64,000 bases of DNA from Rhodospirillales bacterium Ga0074136 (GCA_001464375.1 LNEW01000145.1:1-64000); one strand, 5' to 3'; positions 34,393 to 47,484 are shown, counted from the first letter of the stretch. Notes: generated from the sequence alone by a model not told the origin. Numbers and translations: made by a program.

Positions 34393-36485
34393 GCGGGCCG
34401 GATGATCGGAGCGACGAGGCACGCCAGGCGATGTCCTACCGCATCGGTGTCGATGTCGGCGGCACCTTCACCGACGTGGTCTGCGTCGCGGCCGACGGCA
34501 CTACCACCCTCGCCAAGGCCGCCAGCACGCCGGCCGACCAGAGCGAGGGCGTGATCGCCGGCCTGGCCGTGCTCGCCGGTCGTCTCGGCCTGGCACTGCC
34601 TGACCTGCTGGCACGCACCGAGCGCATCGTGCACGGCACCACGGTCGCGACGAATGCGTTGCTCGAACGCAAGGGTGCGCGCGTCGCGATGCTCACCACC
34701 GAGGGGCATCGCGACGTCATCGAGATGCGCGAGGGGCTCAAGCCCGAGCGCTACGACCTGCGGTTGCCGGCCGCGCCCGCCCTGGTGCCGCGCCGCCTGC
34801 GGCTTCCCGTGCGCGAACGCATCCGCCCCGATGGGCGCGTCGAGGTGCCGCTCGACCGCGCGTCGCTCGATGCCGCCATCGCGAGGCTCAAGGCCGAAAA
34901 GGTCGAGGCCGTCGCGATCTGCTTCCTGCATTCCTGGCGCGACGACAGCCACGAACGTGCCACCGCCGATGCGGTGCGCGCGGCGCTGCCCGGCGTGTTC
35001 GTCACCACCTCCGCCGAGGTGCTGCCGCAGATCAAGGAATTCGAGCGCTTCTCGACCGCCTGCGTGAATGCCTATGTCGGGCCGGTGGTGTCGCGGTATC
35101 TCGCGCGGCTGCGCGGGCGCCTGGCCGAGGCGGGCTACGGCGGCCCGGTCTTCGTGATCCTGTCGCATGGCGGCGTCGCGCCGGTCGAGGAAGCCGCGCG
35201 GCTCGCCGCCGGGACCGCGCTGTCGGGCCCCGCGGGTGGCGTCGCGGCGGGGGTGGCGCTGGCGCAGCGCGGATTGGGGCGGGACCTCATCACCTTCGAT
35301 GTCGGCGGCACCTCCACCGACATCGCCCTGGTGCAGGATGGCGAGGCGACGCTGGGGCGCGGGCGCACCGTCGCCGGCGAACGCATCGCGCTCGAGAGCC
35401 TGGATATCGTGACGCTCGGCGCCGGCGGCGGCTCGATCGGCCATGTCGGCGCGGGTGGCACCCTGCAGGTCGGCCCGCGCAGCGCGGGCGCGGTGCCGGG
35501 GCCGGTTGCCTATGGCCAGGGCGGCACCGAACCGGCGGTGACGGATGCCAACCTGGTGCTTGGCTACCTCGATGCGGACAACTTCCTCGGCGGTGCGCGG
35601 ACGCTCGACCGCGACGGCGCGCTGGTGGCGTTCGGGCGGCTTGGTGCGGCACTCGGCATCGATGCCATGGCGGCGGCTGAGGGGGTGCATCGGCTGGCCA
35701 ATGTCCGCATGGCGGATGGCATCCGTGTCGCCACCGTGCGCCGCGGCGTGGACCCGCGCGATTTCACGCTGCTGGCGTTCGGGGGTGCCGCGGGGCTGCA
35801 TGCCAGCGCCGTGGCGCGCGAACTGGGCGTCACGCGCATCGCCGTGCCGGTCTTCGCGGCGGGGCTGTCTGCCTGGGGCATGCTGCACACCGATTTGCGC
35901 TACGAGATGGCGCGCAGCGAGATCGGCACCGGCGGCGTGCCGGATGATGCCGCGCTGCGCACCATCTGGGCCGGGCTCGAATCCGAAGGTCGCGCGCGCG
36001 TCGGCGCCTGGTTCGGCGGCACGGTCGAGACGAAGCGCGCCGCCGACATGCGCTACGGCGAACAGGTCTTCGAGATCGCCGTCCCGCTGGAAGCCGTGGC
36101 CTGGGACACGCCGGGCCTGACGCAGCGCGTGACGGACGCCTTCCACGCCCGCCACGAATCCCTGTTCACCTACGCGCTGGACGGGGAGGAGGTGGTGCTG
36201 GTCAATGCACGCTTGGCGGTGATCGGCCGGCTGCCGCCGATGCCCGCGCCGCATGCCGCCGGCGTGCGCGCACCAGCCGCGCGCTTGGCCACGCGCCGCG
36301 CGCGGCTCGACGGGGCCGCGGCCGACCTGCCGGTCTTCGACTTCGCCGCGCTGGCCGATGGGCAGGCCATTCTCGGTCCGGCCATCGTCGAGAGCGACAC
36401 CACCACCGTCCTGCTGCTGCCGGGCGATCGCGCCGAGATGGATGCGCGCGGCTGGCTTTCGGTCACATTGCCCGGGGAGGGCTGA
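34389..36485 (+). CDS. hyuA: Hydantoinase A / oxoprolinase family ATPase subunit
   Basis: The 698-residue protein is HyuA with an actin-like ATPase fold: RIGVDVGGTFTDVVC at the start, VHGTTVATNALLERKGA, SHGGVAPVEEAARL, FDVGGTSTDIALV and AGGGSIGHV. The start is a GTG coupled to hyuB; an ATG at 34431 (MSYRIGVDVGG) is the common family start and may be the real one. The pair resembles N-methylhydantoinase/5-oxoprolinase A and B. It is followed 7 bp later by a small membrane-protein gene. Confidence 0.94.
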   Translation: MSGPDDRSDEARQAMSYRIGVDVGGTFTDVVCVAADGTTTLAKAASTPADQSEGVIAGLAVLAGRLGLALPDLLARTERIVHGTTVATNALLERKGARVAMLTTEGHRDVIEMREGLKPERYDLRLPAAPALVPRRLRLPVRERIRPDGRVEVPLDRASLDAAIARLKAEKVEAVAICFLHSWRDDSHERATADAVRAALPGVFVTTSAEVLPQIKEFERFSTACVNAYVGPVVSRYLARLRGRLAEAGYGGPVFVILSHGGVAPVEEAARLAAGTALSGPAGGVAAGVALAQRGLGRDLITFDVGGTSTDIALVQDGEATLGRGRTVAGERIALESLDIVTLGAGGGSIGHVGAGGTLQVGPRSAGAVPGPVAYGQGGTEPAVTDANLVLGYLDADNFLGGARTLDRDGALVAFGRLGAALGIDAMAAAEGVHRLANVRMADGIRVATVRRGVDPRDFTLLAFGGAAGLHASAVARELGVTRIAVPVFAAGLSAWGMLHTDLRYEMARSEIGTGGVPDDAALRTIWAGLESEGRARVGAWFGGTVETKRAADMRYGEQVFEIAVPLEAVAWDTPGLTQRVTDAFHARHESLFTYALDGEEVVLVNARLAVIGRLPPMPAPHAAGVRAPAARLATRRARLDGAAADLPVFDFAALADGQAILGPAIVESDTTTVLLLPGDRAEMDARGWLSVTLPGEG

Positions 36486-36492
36486 GCCCGCC

Positions 36493-37173
36493 ATGATCCT
36501 GGACTCCAGCGCCGCCTGGATGCCGCCACCGGGCCATTCCGGCCGCTGGATCCTCGCCTGCGCCGCCGGGTCCGCGGTAGGCCTGGTGCTGGCCACGGTG
36601 TGGAACGCGCTGGTCTTGCCGGGCATCGCGCCCGGACTTGCCGACATCCCGCGGCTGGCGCCGCTGCTGCAGGCCCTCGCCGGCGCCATCCTCGGCGCCT
36701 GCCTGGGTGCGGCGCAGGCCGCGGTGCTACGGGCGCCCTACCCGGACCTGCCCTTCGCAGCCTGGGTCGCCGCCACCGCCGCGGCGGGCTACGTCGCGGC
36801 CCTGGGTCTGGGCCTGATCTATGGCGTGCTGGCGCAGCACGCCGGCAGCATGCCGATCGTTGTCTTCGTGCTGGCGGGCGCCGCGTTGAAGGGCGTTCTG
36901 AGCGGATTGTCCTTCGGCTTCGCGCAGGGCCGCGTGCTCGACCGTGTGGTGGCGGAGCGCGCGTCCTGGACACGCGTGGTGATGATCGGCTTCCTGCTCG
37001 GCACGCTGCTCGGCAGCATGCGCTGGCTGATCCTGCCGATGTCGCGGGACCCGATGGAGCTGCTGCTCGGCGCGGTGTTCGGCGGGGCGCTGGAGGGTCT
37101 GGCGCTCGGCCTGGTGACGGCCGGCGCCTTCCGCTTCATGCCGCCGCGTGAAGCTCCGCGATCGCCGCCGTGA
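36493..37173 (+). CDS. Predicted integral membrane protein of unknown function
   Basis: The 226-residue protein has about six hydrophobic segments (ILACAAGSAVGLVLATVWNAL, LAGAILGACLGAAQAAVL, AWVAATAAAGYVAALGLGLIYGV, IVVFVLAGAALKGVLSGLSFGFAQ, VVMIGFLLGTLLGSMRWLIL, LLLGAVFGGALEGLALGLV). I do not recognise a named family; the Gly-rich helix pairs recur in twos. It is probably co-transcribed with hyuBA. Its last 38 bp overlap the 3' end of the HD gene on the other strand. Confidence 0.8.
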   Translation: MILDSSAAWMPPPGHSGRWILACAAGSAVGLVLATVWNALVLPGIAPGLADIPRLAPLLQALAGAILGACLGAAQAAVLRAPYPDLPFAAWVAATAAAGYVAALGLGLIYGVLAQHAGSMPIVVFVLAGAALKGVLSGLSFGFAQGRVLDRVVAERASWTRVVMIGFLLGTLLGSMRWLILPMSRDPMELLLGAVFGGALEGLALGLVTAGAFRFMPPREAPRSPP

Positions 37174-37789
37174 GGTTCTCCCGCGCCCGCGCTTCATAGA
37201 CGGTGGACAGGCGCGTGCGGAAGATCGCCGGCGCGGCCAGGAAGCGCGCCAGCACCGCGCCGCGCCCGGCGCGCCAGCGGGCTTCGTCCACCGCCGCGTA
37301 TTCGCGCCGCAGGAAGCCGGTGTTGCGGTCGAATACCTCCGGCGCCTCGGCCAGCGGCGTGAGGTCGAGGTCGAGCAGTCGCTGCACCCGGCAATCCGTC
37401 CCGCCATAGGCCAGGTGATCGGCGGTGGCGCGGATGGCGTGCTGCGCCCAGGCGGTGTCGCCCGGCACCAGCGCGGCGAGCAGCGCGGCGGAGGCCTCCT
37501 CATTGTCCTTCGCCATCGGGTCGTAGATCGCATCATGGAACAGGATGGCGAGGGCGAGGTCGCGGTCGGCCGCGTCGCCGCCATGCAGCAGGTGACGCAG
37601 CCAGAGCAGCCCGACATGTGCGGCGTCGTGGTAGGCGCGGTGGGGTTCGCCGTAGCGCCGGCGCAATTCGACCCCGGCCGCGGCCGAAAGGTCGGCGCGG
37701 GCGAGCAGCGCGCCGAAGCCGGCGCGGCACTGGTCGAGATCCTCGGCGAGAGCGAGGGCGGAGCCTTCGCGGCCCTTGCGCGGGGTCAT
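37136..37789 (-). CDS. HD-superfamily predicted metal-dependent phosphohydrolase
   Basis: The 217-residue protein contains a HD fold: RAYHDAAHVG with a metal-binding His pair and LFHDAIYDP with the HD dyad, followed by a DNEEASA helix. Relatives are cytosolic phosphohydrolases without known substrate. It starts 4 bp after the stop of the small secreted-protein gene, so the two are co-transcribed. Its 3' end overlaps the membrane-protein gene on the plus strand. The HD motifs are intact, unlike the damaged HD gene at 1058. Confidence 0.85.
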   Translation of the reverse strand: MTPRKGREGSALALAEDLDQCRAGFGALLARADLSAAAGVELRRRYGEPHRAYHDAAHVGLLWLRHLLHGGDAADRDLALAILFHDAIYDPMAKDNEEASAALLAALVPGDTAWAQHAIRATADHLAYGGTDCRVQRLLDLDLTPLAEAPEVFDRNTGFLRREYAAVDEARWRAGRGAVLARFLAAPAIFRTRLSTVYEARARENLTAAIAELHAAA

Positions 37790-37793
37790 GGCG

Positions 37794-38183
37794 TCAGCCC
37801 TCCCGCCGCAGGGCGATGCGCCCGCCGGTGTCCTCGAGCAGCAGTGTCCCGTCGGGCTGCAGCGCGTAGCGATAGGTCTCGCCGGGCAGCATGCGGATCG
37901 GCGTGCAGCCGACCAGGCCGCAGGCGCGGCGCGGGGCCCAGTCCTCGATGGTCAGGCGCAGCCAGGGGCCGGCATCGGGCAGGGACCAGTGGCCGGAGAC
38001 GGTCATCGCGCGGCCATCCGGCCCGCGGTCGCGGCGCGCGAAGCGGCCATCGGGTTCAAGAGTGATCTCGACCGACTGGCCGCCCTGGGCCGTGCGCCAG
38101 GTGCCGGCGAGCGGATTGGCCTGCGCCAGGCCAGGGACCAGCAGCATCGCCGCGAACAGGGCGGCCGTGAGACGGGGGAACAT
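37794..38183 (-). CDS. Small secreted protein, DUF2147-like
   Basis: The 129-residue protein has a signal peptide (LTAALFAAMLLVPGLAQA), then NPLAGTWRTAQGGQSVEITLEPDGRFARR, a GxW..(A/S)..G pattern seen in small beta-barrel proteins such as DUF2147. Two Cys (RRACGLVGCTPI) may form a disulphide in the periplasm. The function is unknown. The ATG 38183 is used. It is followed by the HD gene 4 bp downstream. Confidence 0.75.
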   Translation of the reverse strand: MFPRLTAALFAAMLLVPGLAQANPLAGTWRTAQGGQSVEITLEPDGRFARRDRGPDGRAMTVSGHWSLPDAGPWLRLTIEDWAPRRACGLVGCTPIRMLPGETYRYALQPDGTLLLEDTGGRIALRREG

Positions 38184-38256
38184 GGTGCGCTCCGGGTGTT
38201 CGAAGGCCCTACGCGCGGACCATGCGCGCGCATGCGCGCGGCGGCGCTGAATCGCT

Positions 38257-38979
38257 TCAGGGCGTCGCGAACACCCGGCCGAGGGCGGTGAGCGGCGCGG
38301 TGTCGACGCCTGCGCCCTCCAGCAGCGCCGCCACGCCGAGCGCCGCGCTGTCCAGCACGGGGATGCCGAGCTCCGCCTCCAGCGGCGCCATGCACGGGAG
38401 GCCGGGGAGGTTGGTGCTCCAGACCAGGATGGCGTCGGGCGTGGATTCGGCCGCGAGGGCCCGTGCCGCGTCCATGATGGCGCTATCCGGCACGGCGGCG
38501 GCGGAGAGGTTGTCGGGGCAGCCGAGGCCACGGGCCGCGAGCGTCTCGATGCCCTCGGCCGCGAAGCCGGCGGCGTGGGCGGCGGCTTCCGCCGCCGCGC
38601 CCGGCATCACCAGGGCTACGCGCCGGATGTTCCAGCGCCGCAGCAGGGCCACGGTGAAGATGGCGGTGGTGGTGGCGCGGCAGCCTGCCCCGGCCGACAG
38701 CGTGGCGACCAGCGCGCGGTCTGCCGCGAGCCCCAGGGCCGCGCCGCGCGTGCCGTTCCAGCACACCGCCGCAACTCCGGCATGGCCGAGCAGTCGCGCG
38801 GCGGTGGCGTAGGATTCGGTGTCGTAGGCGCCGGCCGGCTGCCCGCTGCCATCCGGCGCGTAGGGGATGCGCGCCGCGCAGCCATCCACGCCCGGCAGGT
38901 GGCGCAGGATCGCGGCGGTGGTGCGTTCCACCACGCGGTTGGAAGAAGGCAGGATGGTGCCGATGGCGGTGCGGGACAT
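38257..38979 (-). CDS. Maleate isomerase / Asp-Glu racemase superfamily protein
   Basis: The 240-residue protein resembles maleate cis-trans isomerase and arylmalonate decarboxylase: GTILPSSNRVVERTT at the N-terminus, and the first active-site loop AAVCWNGTRGAA with Cys73. In the second loop, where the family usually has a second Cys, this reads VWSTNLPG with Ser188. That pattern fits a one-Cys decarboxylase or an inactive enzyme better than a two-Cys isomerase. In context with hyuBA it could racemise or isomerise a catabolic intermediate; that is inference. The ATG 38979 is used. Confidence 0.8.
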   Translation of the reverse strand: MSRTAIGTILPSSNRVVERTTAAILRHLPGVDGCAARIPYAPDGSGQPAGAYDTESYATAARLLGHAGVAAVCWNGTRGAALGLAADRALVATLSAGAGCRATTTAIFTVALLRRWNIRRVALVMPGAAAEAAAHAAGFAAEGIETLAARGLGCPDNLSAAAVPDSAIMDAARALAAESTPDAILVWSTNLPGLPCMAPLEAELGIPVLDSAALGVAALLEGAGVDTAPLTALGRVFATP

Positions 38980-39030
38980 GGCGTCATCATCGCGCGCGGC
39001 GGCAGCCGCGCAACCGCGCTCGCGCCCCGG

Positions 39031-39225
39031 CTACTTCTTGCCGCTCATGCCGAGTTCGGCCTCGATCTCGCGGATGCGCGCGAGCAGCGTGGTGCGCATG
39101 CCGGGCGAAGCGTGCGGCTTCAGCCCCGCCAGCGTATCCTTCAATTCGCGCAGCAGCTTTTCCTTCTCGCCACGGCTGCGCTGGATCGGGCGAGCGTCGG
39201 AGAATTGACCGTCGCGGCTTCGCAT
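39031..39225 (-). CDS. Small conserved-type cytoplasmic protein
   Basis: The 64-residue protein is charged and largely helical (GEKEKLLRELKDTLAGLKP and MRTTLLARIREIEAELGM). I do not know the family. The ATG 39225 has GGGGAAGA upstream; a start at 39273 adds a Pro/Arg tail. It lies 65 bp downstream of odhB, beyond a strong hairpin. Confidence 0.65.
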   Translation of the reverse strand: MRSRDGQFSDARPIQRSRGEKEKLLRELKDTLAGLKPHASPGMRTTLLARIREIEAELGMSGKK

Positions 39226-39248
39226 GGGTTCTTCCCCTTTCTGGGTTG

Positions 39249-39271
39249 GGCCGCGCCGGGCAGGCGCGGCC
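39249..39271 (-). terminator. Hairpin after odhB
   Basis: GGCCGCGCC pairs with GGCGCGGCC (9 bp, 5-nt loop) just downstream of the odhB stop. There is no T-run on the minus strand (CAACCC follows). It is a possible operon end or attenuator before the small gene. Confidence 0.55.
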
Positions 39272-39290
39272 AAGGGCGTGGCGACGCGGA

Positions 39291-40538
39291 TCAGATGTCC
39301 AGCATCAGCCGCCGCGGATCCTCGATGCTTTCCTTCACGCGCACCAGGAAGGAGACCGCCTCCTTCCCGTCCACGATGCGGTGGTCGTAGGACAGCGCGA
39401 TGTACATCATCGGGCGGATCTCCACCTTCCCGCCGATCGCCATCGGGCGTTCCTGGATCTTGTGCATGCCCAGGATGCCGGACTGCGGTGGGTTCAGGAT
39501 GGGCGTGGACATCAACGATCCGTAGATGCCGCCGTTCGTGATGGTGAAGGACCCGCCGGCGAGTTCATCCAGCTTCAGCGCGCCGTCGCGGGCCTTCCTG
39601 CCGAAGGCGCCGATGGCCTTCTCGATCTCGGCGAAGGACAGCGTGTCGGCATTCCGCACCACGGGCACGACCAGGCCGGACGGCCCGCCCACCGCGATGC
39701 CCATGTGCACGAAGTTCTTGTAGACGAACTCGTCGCCGTCGATCTCGGCGTTCACCGCCGGGAATTCCTTCAGCGCGGCAACGCAGGCCTTCACGAAGAA
39801 GGACATGAAGCCGAGCTTCACGCCGTGCTTCTTCTCGAAGGCGTCCTTGTATTCGGTGCGCAGCGCCATCGCCGCACCGGTGGTGAGCATGGCGGCGGTG
39901 TTCTGCGCTTCCTTCAGGCGGCGCGCGATGGTGGCGCGCAGGCGCGTCATCTTCACGCGCTCCTCGCCCTGCTCCGGCGCGCGGGCGGGCTTGGGCACGG
40001 CGGGGGCGACAGCGGCGGGCGCGGGGCGCGCCAGATACTCCAGCACATCGCCCTTGGTGATCCGGCCATCCTTGCCGGTGCCGGAACCGATCGCGCTGGC
40101 GGCGGCGCCGCTCTCGGCCATCATCTTGGCGGCGGCGGGCAGGGGTGCTGCGCCCTGCGCCGAGGCCGGCGCCGAGCCCGAGGGCGCGCCCGGCACGGCG
40201 ACCGGCCCGGTCACGGCGCGCGGCGTCTCGACATGCGGCACCGCGGGCGCGGCGGGGGCCGGCGCGGGTGCGACCGCGGTCGCCTTGGGTGCGGCGGCCG
40301 CGCCGCCGGCGAGGATCGACCCCAGCACGGATCCGGGTCCGACCTCGGCCCCCTCGGCCGCGGTGATGGCCTCCAGCACGCCGGCGGAGGGGGCGTTGAC
40401 CTCGACAGTGACCTTGTCGGTCTCGAGCTCCACCAGCGGCTCGTCGGCCGCCACCGTCTCGCCGGCCTTCTTGAGCCAGCGCGCCACGGTCGCCGAGGAA
40501 ACGCTCTCGCCGAGCGTGGGAACCAGGATGTCGGTCAT
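39291..40538 (-). CDS. odhB: Dihydrolipoamide succinyltransferase (E2o), with an internal deletion
   Basis: E2o transfers succinyl to CoA inside the 2-oxoglutarate dehydrogenase complex. The lipoyl domain (ETDKVTVEV, lipoyl-Lys about residue 42), Ala/Pro linkers, the peripheral-subunit-binding domain ([11 protein letters not shown]) and a catalytic domain with SYDHRIVDG (catalytic His) are visible. The start of the catalytic domain is abnormal: relatives read AMLTTFNEVxMxxxMxLR, whereas here the frame goes AMLTT directly to GAAMALR (about 39878/39879). Six nearly invariant residues are thus missing in frame (18 nt). The 415-residue product would keep its frame but its core strand is damaged. 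It ends the mdh-suc-odh block. Confidence 0.93.
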   Translation of the reverse strand: MTDILVPTLGESVSSATVARWLKKAGETVAADEPLVELETDKVTVEVNAPSAGVLEAITAAEGAEVGPGSVLGSILAGGAAAAPKATAVAPAPAPAAPAVPHVETPRAVTGPVAVPGAPSGSAPASAQGAAPLPAAAKMMAESGAAASAIGSGTGKDGRITKGDVLEYLARPAPAAVAPAVPKPARAPEQGEERVKMTRLRATIARRLKEAQNTAAMLTTGAAMALRTEYKDAFEKKHGVKLGFMSFFVKACVAALKEFPAVNAEIDGDEFVYKNFVHMGIAVGGPSGLVVPVVRNADTLSFAEIEKAIGAFGRKARDGALKLDELAGGSFTITNGGIYGSLMSTPILNPPQSGILGMHKIQERPMAIGGKVEIRPMMYIALSYDHRIVDGKEAVSFLVRVKESIEDPRRLMLDI

Positions 40539-40569
40539 GTCTGCCGTCCGTTGATGGTCGTGCCGCGCG

Positions 40570-43452
<2,883 letters not shown>

Positions 43453-43551
43453 TGTCTTCTCCGTGCCGACGGGCGGCGCCGCCGGATGTCACGCTCGGGT
43501 GGTCTCAGATGCGGGTCGCCGCCGCCCCTGGGTCCAGGGTACGGCGGCGTG

Positions 43552-43564
43552 GCTTAACATAGGG
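43552..43564 (-). promoter_or_regulatory. CCCTATGTTAAGC motif upstream of odhA
   Basis: On the minus strand this reads CCCTATGTTAAGC, about 100 bp before the odhA start. The identical 13-mer is upstream of the F1-ATPase operon. TATGTT could be a -10 element. No strong -35 box is seen. Confidence 0.4.
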
Positions 43565-43606
43565 CGGATGGCGCCTTTGTGGCAGGGCTATCGCCCCGCC
43601 GGCACA

Positions 43607-44503
43607 TCAACCCTTCAATGCCTTCACCATGGTCGAGCCCAGCGCCGAGGGGCTGTCGGCCACATGGATCCCGGCGGCCTTCATGGCCTCCATCTTGGCC
43701 TCGGCGGTGTCCTTGCCGCCCGAGATGACGGCGCCGGCATGGCCCATGCGCCGCCCCGGGGGAGCGGTGGCGCCGGCGATGAAACCGACCACCGGCTTGT
43801 TCGGCTTGCCGGGGCCGAAATTCTCGGCCTTGAGGTATTCCGCCGCCATGATCTCGGACTGGCCGCCGATCTCGCCGATCATGACGATGGACTTGGTCTC
43901 GTCGTCCTTGAGGAACAGCTCCAGCACGTCGATGAAGTCCATGCCCTTCACCGGGTCGCCGCCGATGCCCACGCAGGAGGACTGGCCGAGGCCCGCCGCG
44001 GTGGTCTGCGCCACCGCCTCGTAGGTCAGGGTGCCCGAACGCGACACCACGCCGACCGATCCGCGCTTGTGGATATGGCCTGGCATGATGCCGATCTTGC
44101 AGGCTTCCGGCGTGATCACGCCCGGGCAGTTCGGCCCGACCAGGATCGACTTCGCCCCGCACAGCGCGCGCTTCACGCGCACCATGTCGAGCACGGGAAT
44201 GCCTTCCGTGATGCAGATGATGAGCGGGAGTTCCGCGTCGATCGCTTCCAGGATGGCATCGGCCGCGAAGGGCGCCGGCACGTAGATGACGGACGCATTG
44301 GCCTGCGTCCTGGCCACGCATTCCGCCACGGTGTCGAAGACCGGCAGGTTCAGTTCCGGGTGCATCGTGCCGCCCTTGCCGGGCGTGGTGCCGCCGACAT
44401 AGGTGCTGCCATAGGCGATGCCCTGGGAGGCGTGGAAGGTGCCCTGGGCCCCGGTGAAGCCCTGGGTCATGACGCGGGTGTGCTTGTCGACGAGAACGGC
44501 CAT
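43607..44503 (-). CDS. sucD: Succinyl-CoA synthetase (ADP-forming), alpha subunit
   Basis: The 298-residue subunit binds CoA and carries the phospho-histidine. Visible are [52 protein letters not shown], and the active-site His in [13 protein letters not shown]. Its start follows the sucC stop by 3 bp, so it is coupled to sucC. It is cytoplasmic and part of the TCA operon. Confidence 0.97.
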   Translation of the reverse strand: MAVLVDKHTRVMTQGFTGAQGTFHASQGIAYGSTYVGGTTPGKGGTMHPELNLPVFDTVAECVARTQANASVIYVPAPFAADAILEAIDAELPLIICITEGIPVLDMVRVKRALCGAKSILVGPNCPGVITPEACKIGIMPGHIHKRGSVGVVSRSGTLTYEAVAQTTAAGLGQSSCVGIGGDPVKGMDFIDVLELFLKDDETKSIVMIGEIGGQSEIMAAEYLKAENFGPGKPNKPVVGFIAGATAPPGRRMGHAGAVISGGKDTAEAKMEAMKAAGIHVADSPSALGSTMVKALKG

Positions 44504-44506
44504 GAT

Positions 44507-45727
44507 TCAGGCTCCCTTCGTCGCGCCGGAGGCGCGCGCGGCATTCACCGCCGCAACCACCTTTTGGGCGGCGTCGGCAAGGTTGTCGGCCGGAATGATC
44601 GCCAGCCCGCTCTCGGCCAGGATCTTCTTGCCGAGGTCCACGTTCGTGCCCTCGAGCCGCACCACCAGCGGCACCTTGAGGTCGAGGTTCTTGCTCGCCA
44701 CCACGATGCCCTCGGCGATCATGTCGCACTTGGCGATGCCGCCGAATATGTTGACCAGGATCGCCTTCACATTGGCGTCGGAGGTGATGATGCGGAACGC
44801 CTCGGTCACGCGCGCGGCATTCGCGGTACCGCCGACATCGAGGAAGTTCGCCGGGCTGCTGCCGTACAGCTTGATGATGTCCATGGTGGCCATGGCGAGG
44901 CCCGCGCCGTTCACCATGCAGCCGATCTCGCCATCGAGCGCCACGTAGTTCAGGTCGTTCTTGATGGCATCCAGTTCCTTCGGATCCATCTCGCTGTCGT
45001 CGCGCAGCGCCTCGATATCCTTGTGGCGATACAGCGCGCTGTCGTCGAACGACACCTTGGCGTCGAGCGCGACGATGTCGCCCTTGCCGGTGACCACCAG
45101 CGGGTTGATCTCGACGATCATGCAATCCAGTTCGATGAAGGCGCCGTACAGCGCTGTCACGAATCTGGTGAAGGCGGCCACCTGCTTGCCCTCGAGGCCG
45201 AGGCCGAAGGCCAGCTTGCGGGCGTGGAAGCCGGAAATGCCGGCAGCCGGGTCGATCGCGACCTTGAGGATCTTCTCGGGGTGGTTCTCGGCCACCTCCT
45301 CGATCTCCATGCCGCCCTCGGTCGAGGCCATGACCGTCACGCGCGACGTGTCGCGGTCGACCAGCAGGCCGAGATACAGCTCGCGCGCGATGTCGCAGCC
45401 ATCCTCGACATAGATGCGCGACACGACCTTGCCGTGCTCACCGGTCTGCTTGGTGACCAGCGTCTTGCCGATCATGGCGTCCGCCGCGGCGCGGACATCC
45501 TCGATCGACTTCACGACGCGCACGCCGCCCTTGCCGTTCGGGTCTTCCTTGAAGCGCCCCGCGCCACGGCCGCCGGCATGGATCTGCGACTTCACGACAT
45601 AGACCGGGCCGGGCAGCTGCTTCGCGGCGGCCACCGCCTCGGCGGCCGACCAGGCGACATGGCCGTCGAGGACCGTCACGCCATAGCGGCGCAGCAGCTC
45701 CTTGCCCTGGTATTCGTGGATGTTCAT
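44507..45727 (-). CDS. sucC: Succinyl-CoA synthetase (ADP-forming), beta subunit
   Basis: The 406-residue ATP-grasp subunit begins with [17 protein letters not shown] and shows [20 protein letters not shown]-like [25 protein letters not shown] and LVNIFGGI. It phosphorylates the alpha-subunit His. A T-tailed hairpin sits between it and mdh, so transcription may be partly independent. The start ATG 45727 is unambiguous. Confidence 0.97.
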   Translation of the reverse strand: MNIHEYQGKELLRRYGVTVLDGHVAWSAAEAVAAAKQLPGPVYVVKSQIHAGGRGAGRFKEDPNGKGGVRVVKSIEDVRAAADAMIGKTLVTKQTGEHGKVVSRIYVEDGCDIARELYLGLLVDRDTSRVTVMASTEGGMEIEEVAENHPEKILKVAIDPAAGISGFHARKLAFGLGLEGKQVAAFTRFVTALYGAFIELDCMIVEINPLVVTGKGDIVALDAKVSFDDSALYRHKDIEALRDDSEMDPKELDAIKNDLNYVALDGEIGCMVNGAGLAMATMDIIKLYGSSPANFLDVGGTANAARVTEAFRIITSDANVKAILVNIFGGIAKCDMIAEGIVVASKNLDLKVPLVVRLEGTNVDLGKKILAESGLAIIPADNLADAAQKVVAAVNAARASGATKGA

Positions 45728-45763
45728 GCCGGGGGGTTCCCTCAGTGGGGGCGGACAGGAAAA

Positions 45764-45787
45764 GGGCCCGGCGTCGCCGCCGGGCCC
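45764..45787 (-). terminator. Intrinsic terminator between mdh and sucC
   Basis: A perfect 10-bp stem (GGGCCCGGCG with CGCCGGGCCC) with a 4-nt loop is followed on the minus strand by TTTTCC, 8 bp after the mdh stop. This is a strong rho-independent terminator or attenuator. Confidence 0.85.
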
Positions 45788-45794
45788 GGGTGGA

Positions 45795-46793
<999 letters not shown>

Positions 46794-46829
46794 CTACTCC
46801 GCGCCCCGGCCGCCGGCAAGGCTGGCCGG

Positions 46830-47357
46830 TTACATGGGCATGCAGCGGACGATATTGGCGTGCCCATGCGCCAGGGTCGCGAGGGTGCCGCTCGGGCAGG
46901 CGTGCGCCTGGGCGTTCGTGGCGGGTTCGAGCCCGCCCTGCCAGGACACGGTGCGGGTGCGCGGGGCGCAGTTGCGGCCGCGGCAATTCGCCGCCGCCTG
47001 CTGCCGGTTGCCGGCGCGCGTGGCGGCCTGGCGCGTCGTGGCCTGGCGCGTGCCGCGGGCATCGCGCGTACCGGTCGCCGACGCCTGGCGCGTGCCGCGG
47101 GCATCCCGCTGCGGGCTGGCGGCGGCCTGGCGGACGGCGGTCGGGCGCAGCGCTGCCGGCCGGGTGGACGCCTCGCGGGTGGGGGAGGCGGCCTGCCGCT
47201 GCGGCGCCCTCGCGGCGCGGGCAGCGGAAGCCCGGTTTGCCTGCGGTGCCCCCTGCCGGGTCTGCGCCTGCGCCTGCTCCCGCGTCCGTGCCTCGGTGGG
47301 CGCGGCACTCCAGGTGAGGCTGGCCAGGGCGATCAGGGCAGTTGCGAGGAGCCGCAT
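46830..47357 (-). CDS. Low-complexity secreted protein with Arg/Ala/Gln repeats
   Basis: The 175-residue protein has a signal peptide (RLLATALIALASLTWSAAPTEA), then a basic, repetitive region (ARTREQAQAQTRQGAPQ, RDARGTRQA twice) and a C-terminal part with CRGRNC and CPSGTLATLAHGHANIVRC, where four Cys may form disulphides. The family is unknown to me. The ATG 47357 with GGAGAG upstream is preferred over 47378. It is a candidate cell-envelope or nucleic-acid-binding protein by charge alone; that is a guess. Confidence 0.7.
   Translation of the reverse strand: MRLLATALIALASLTWSAAPTEARTREQAQAQTRQGAPQANRASAARAARAPQRQAASPTREASTRPAALRPTAVRQAAASPQRDARGTRQASATGTRDARGTRQATTRQAATRAGNRQQAAANCRGRNCAPRTRTVSWQGGLEPATNAQAHACPSGTLATLAHGHANIVRCMPM
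47041..47105 (-). repeat. 23-bp direct repeat inside the low-complexity gene
   Basis: An exact 23-bp sequence occurs at 47041-47063 and 47083-47105 (period 42 bp), encoding DARGTRQA twice. A partial third copy lies just before. This is a site for repeat-number change. Confidence 0.85.
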
Positions 47358-47484
47358 GCGTCGAATCTCTCCATTCATTGCCAGATGTTACAAAGGCGCC
47401 GCACCTTAACCATCACGCCGGCCGAGGGAAAGCGCGAAGCGTGCGCCAGGTCACTTGACTCGCCGCCGGAAGGATCCGGAGCCC

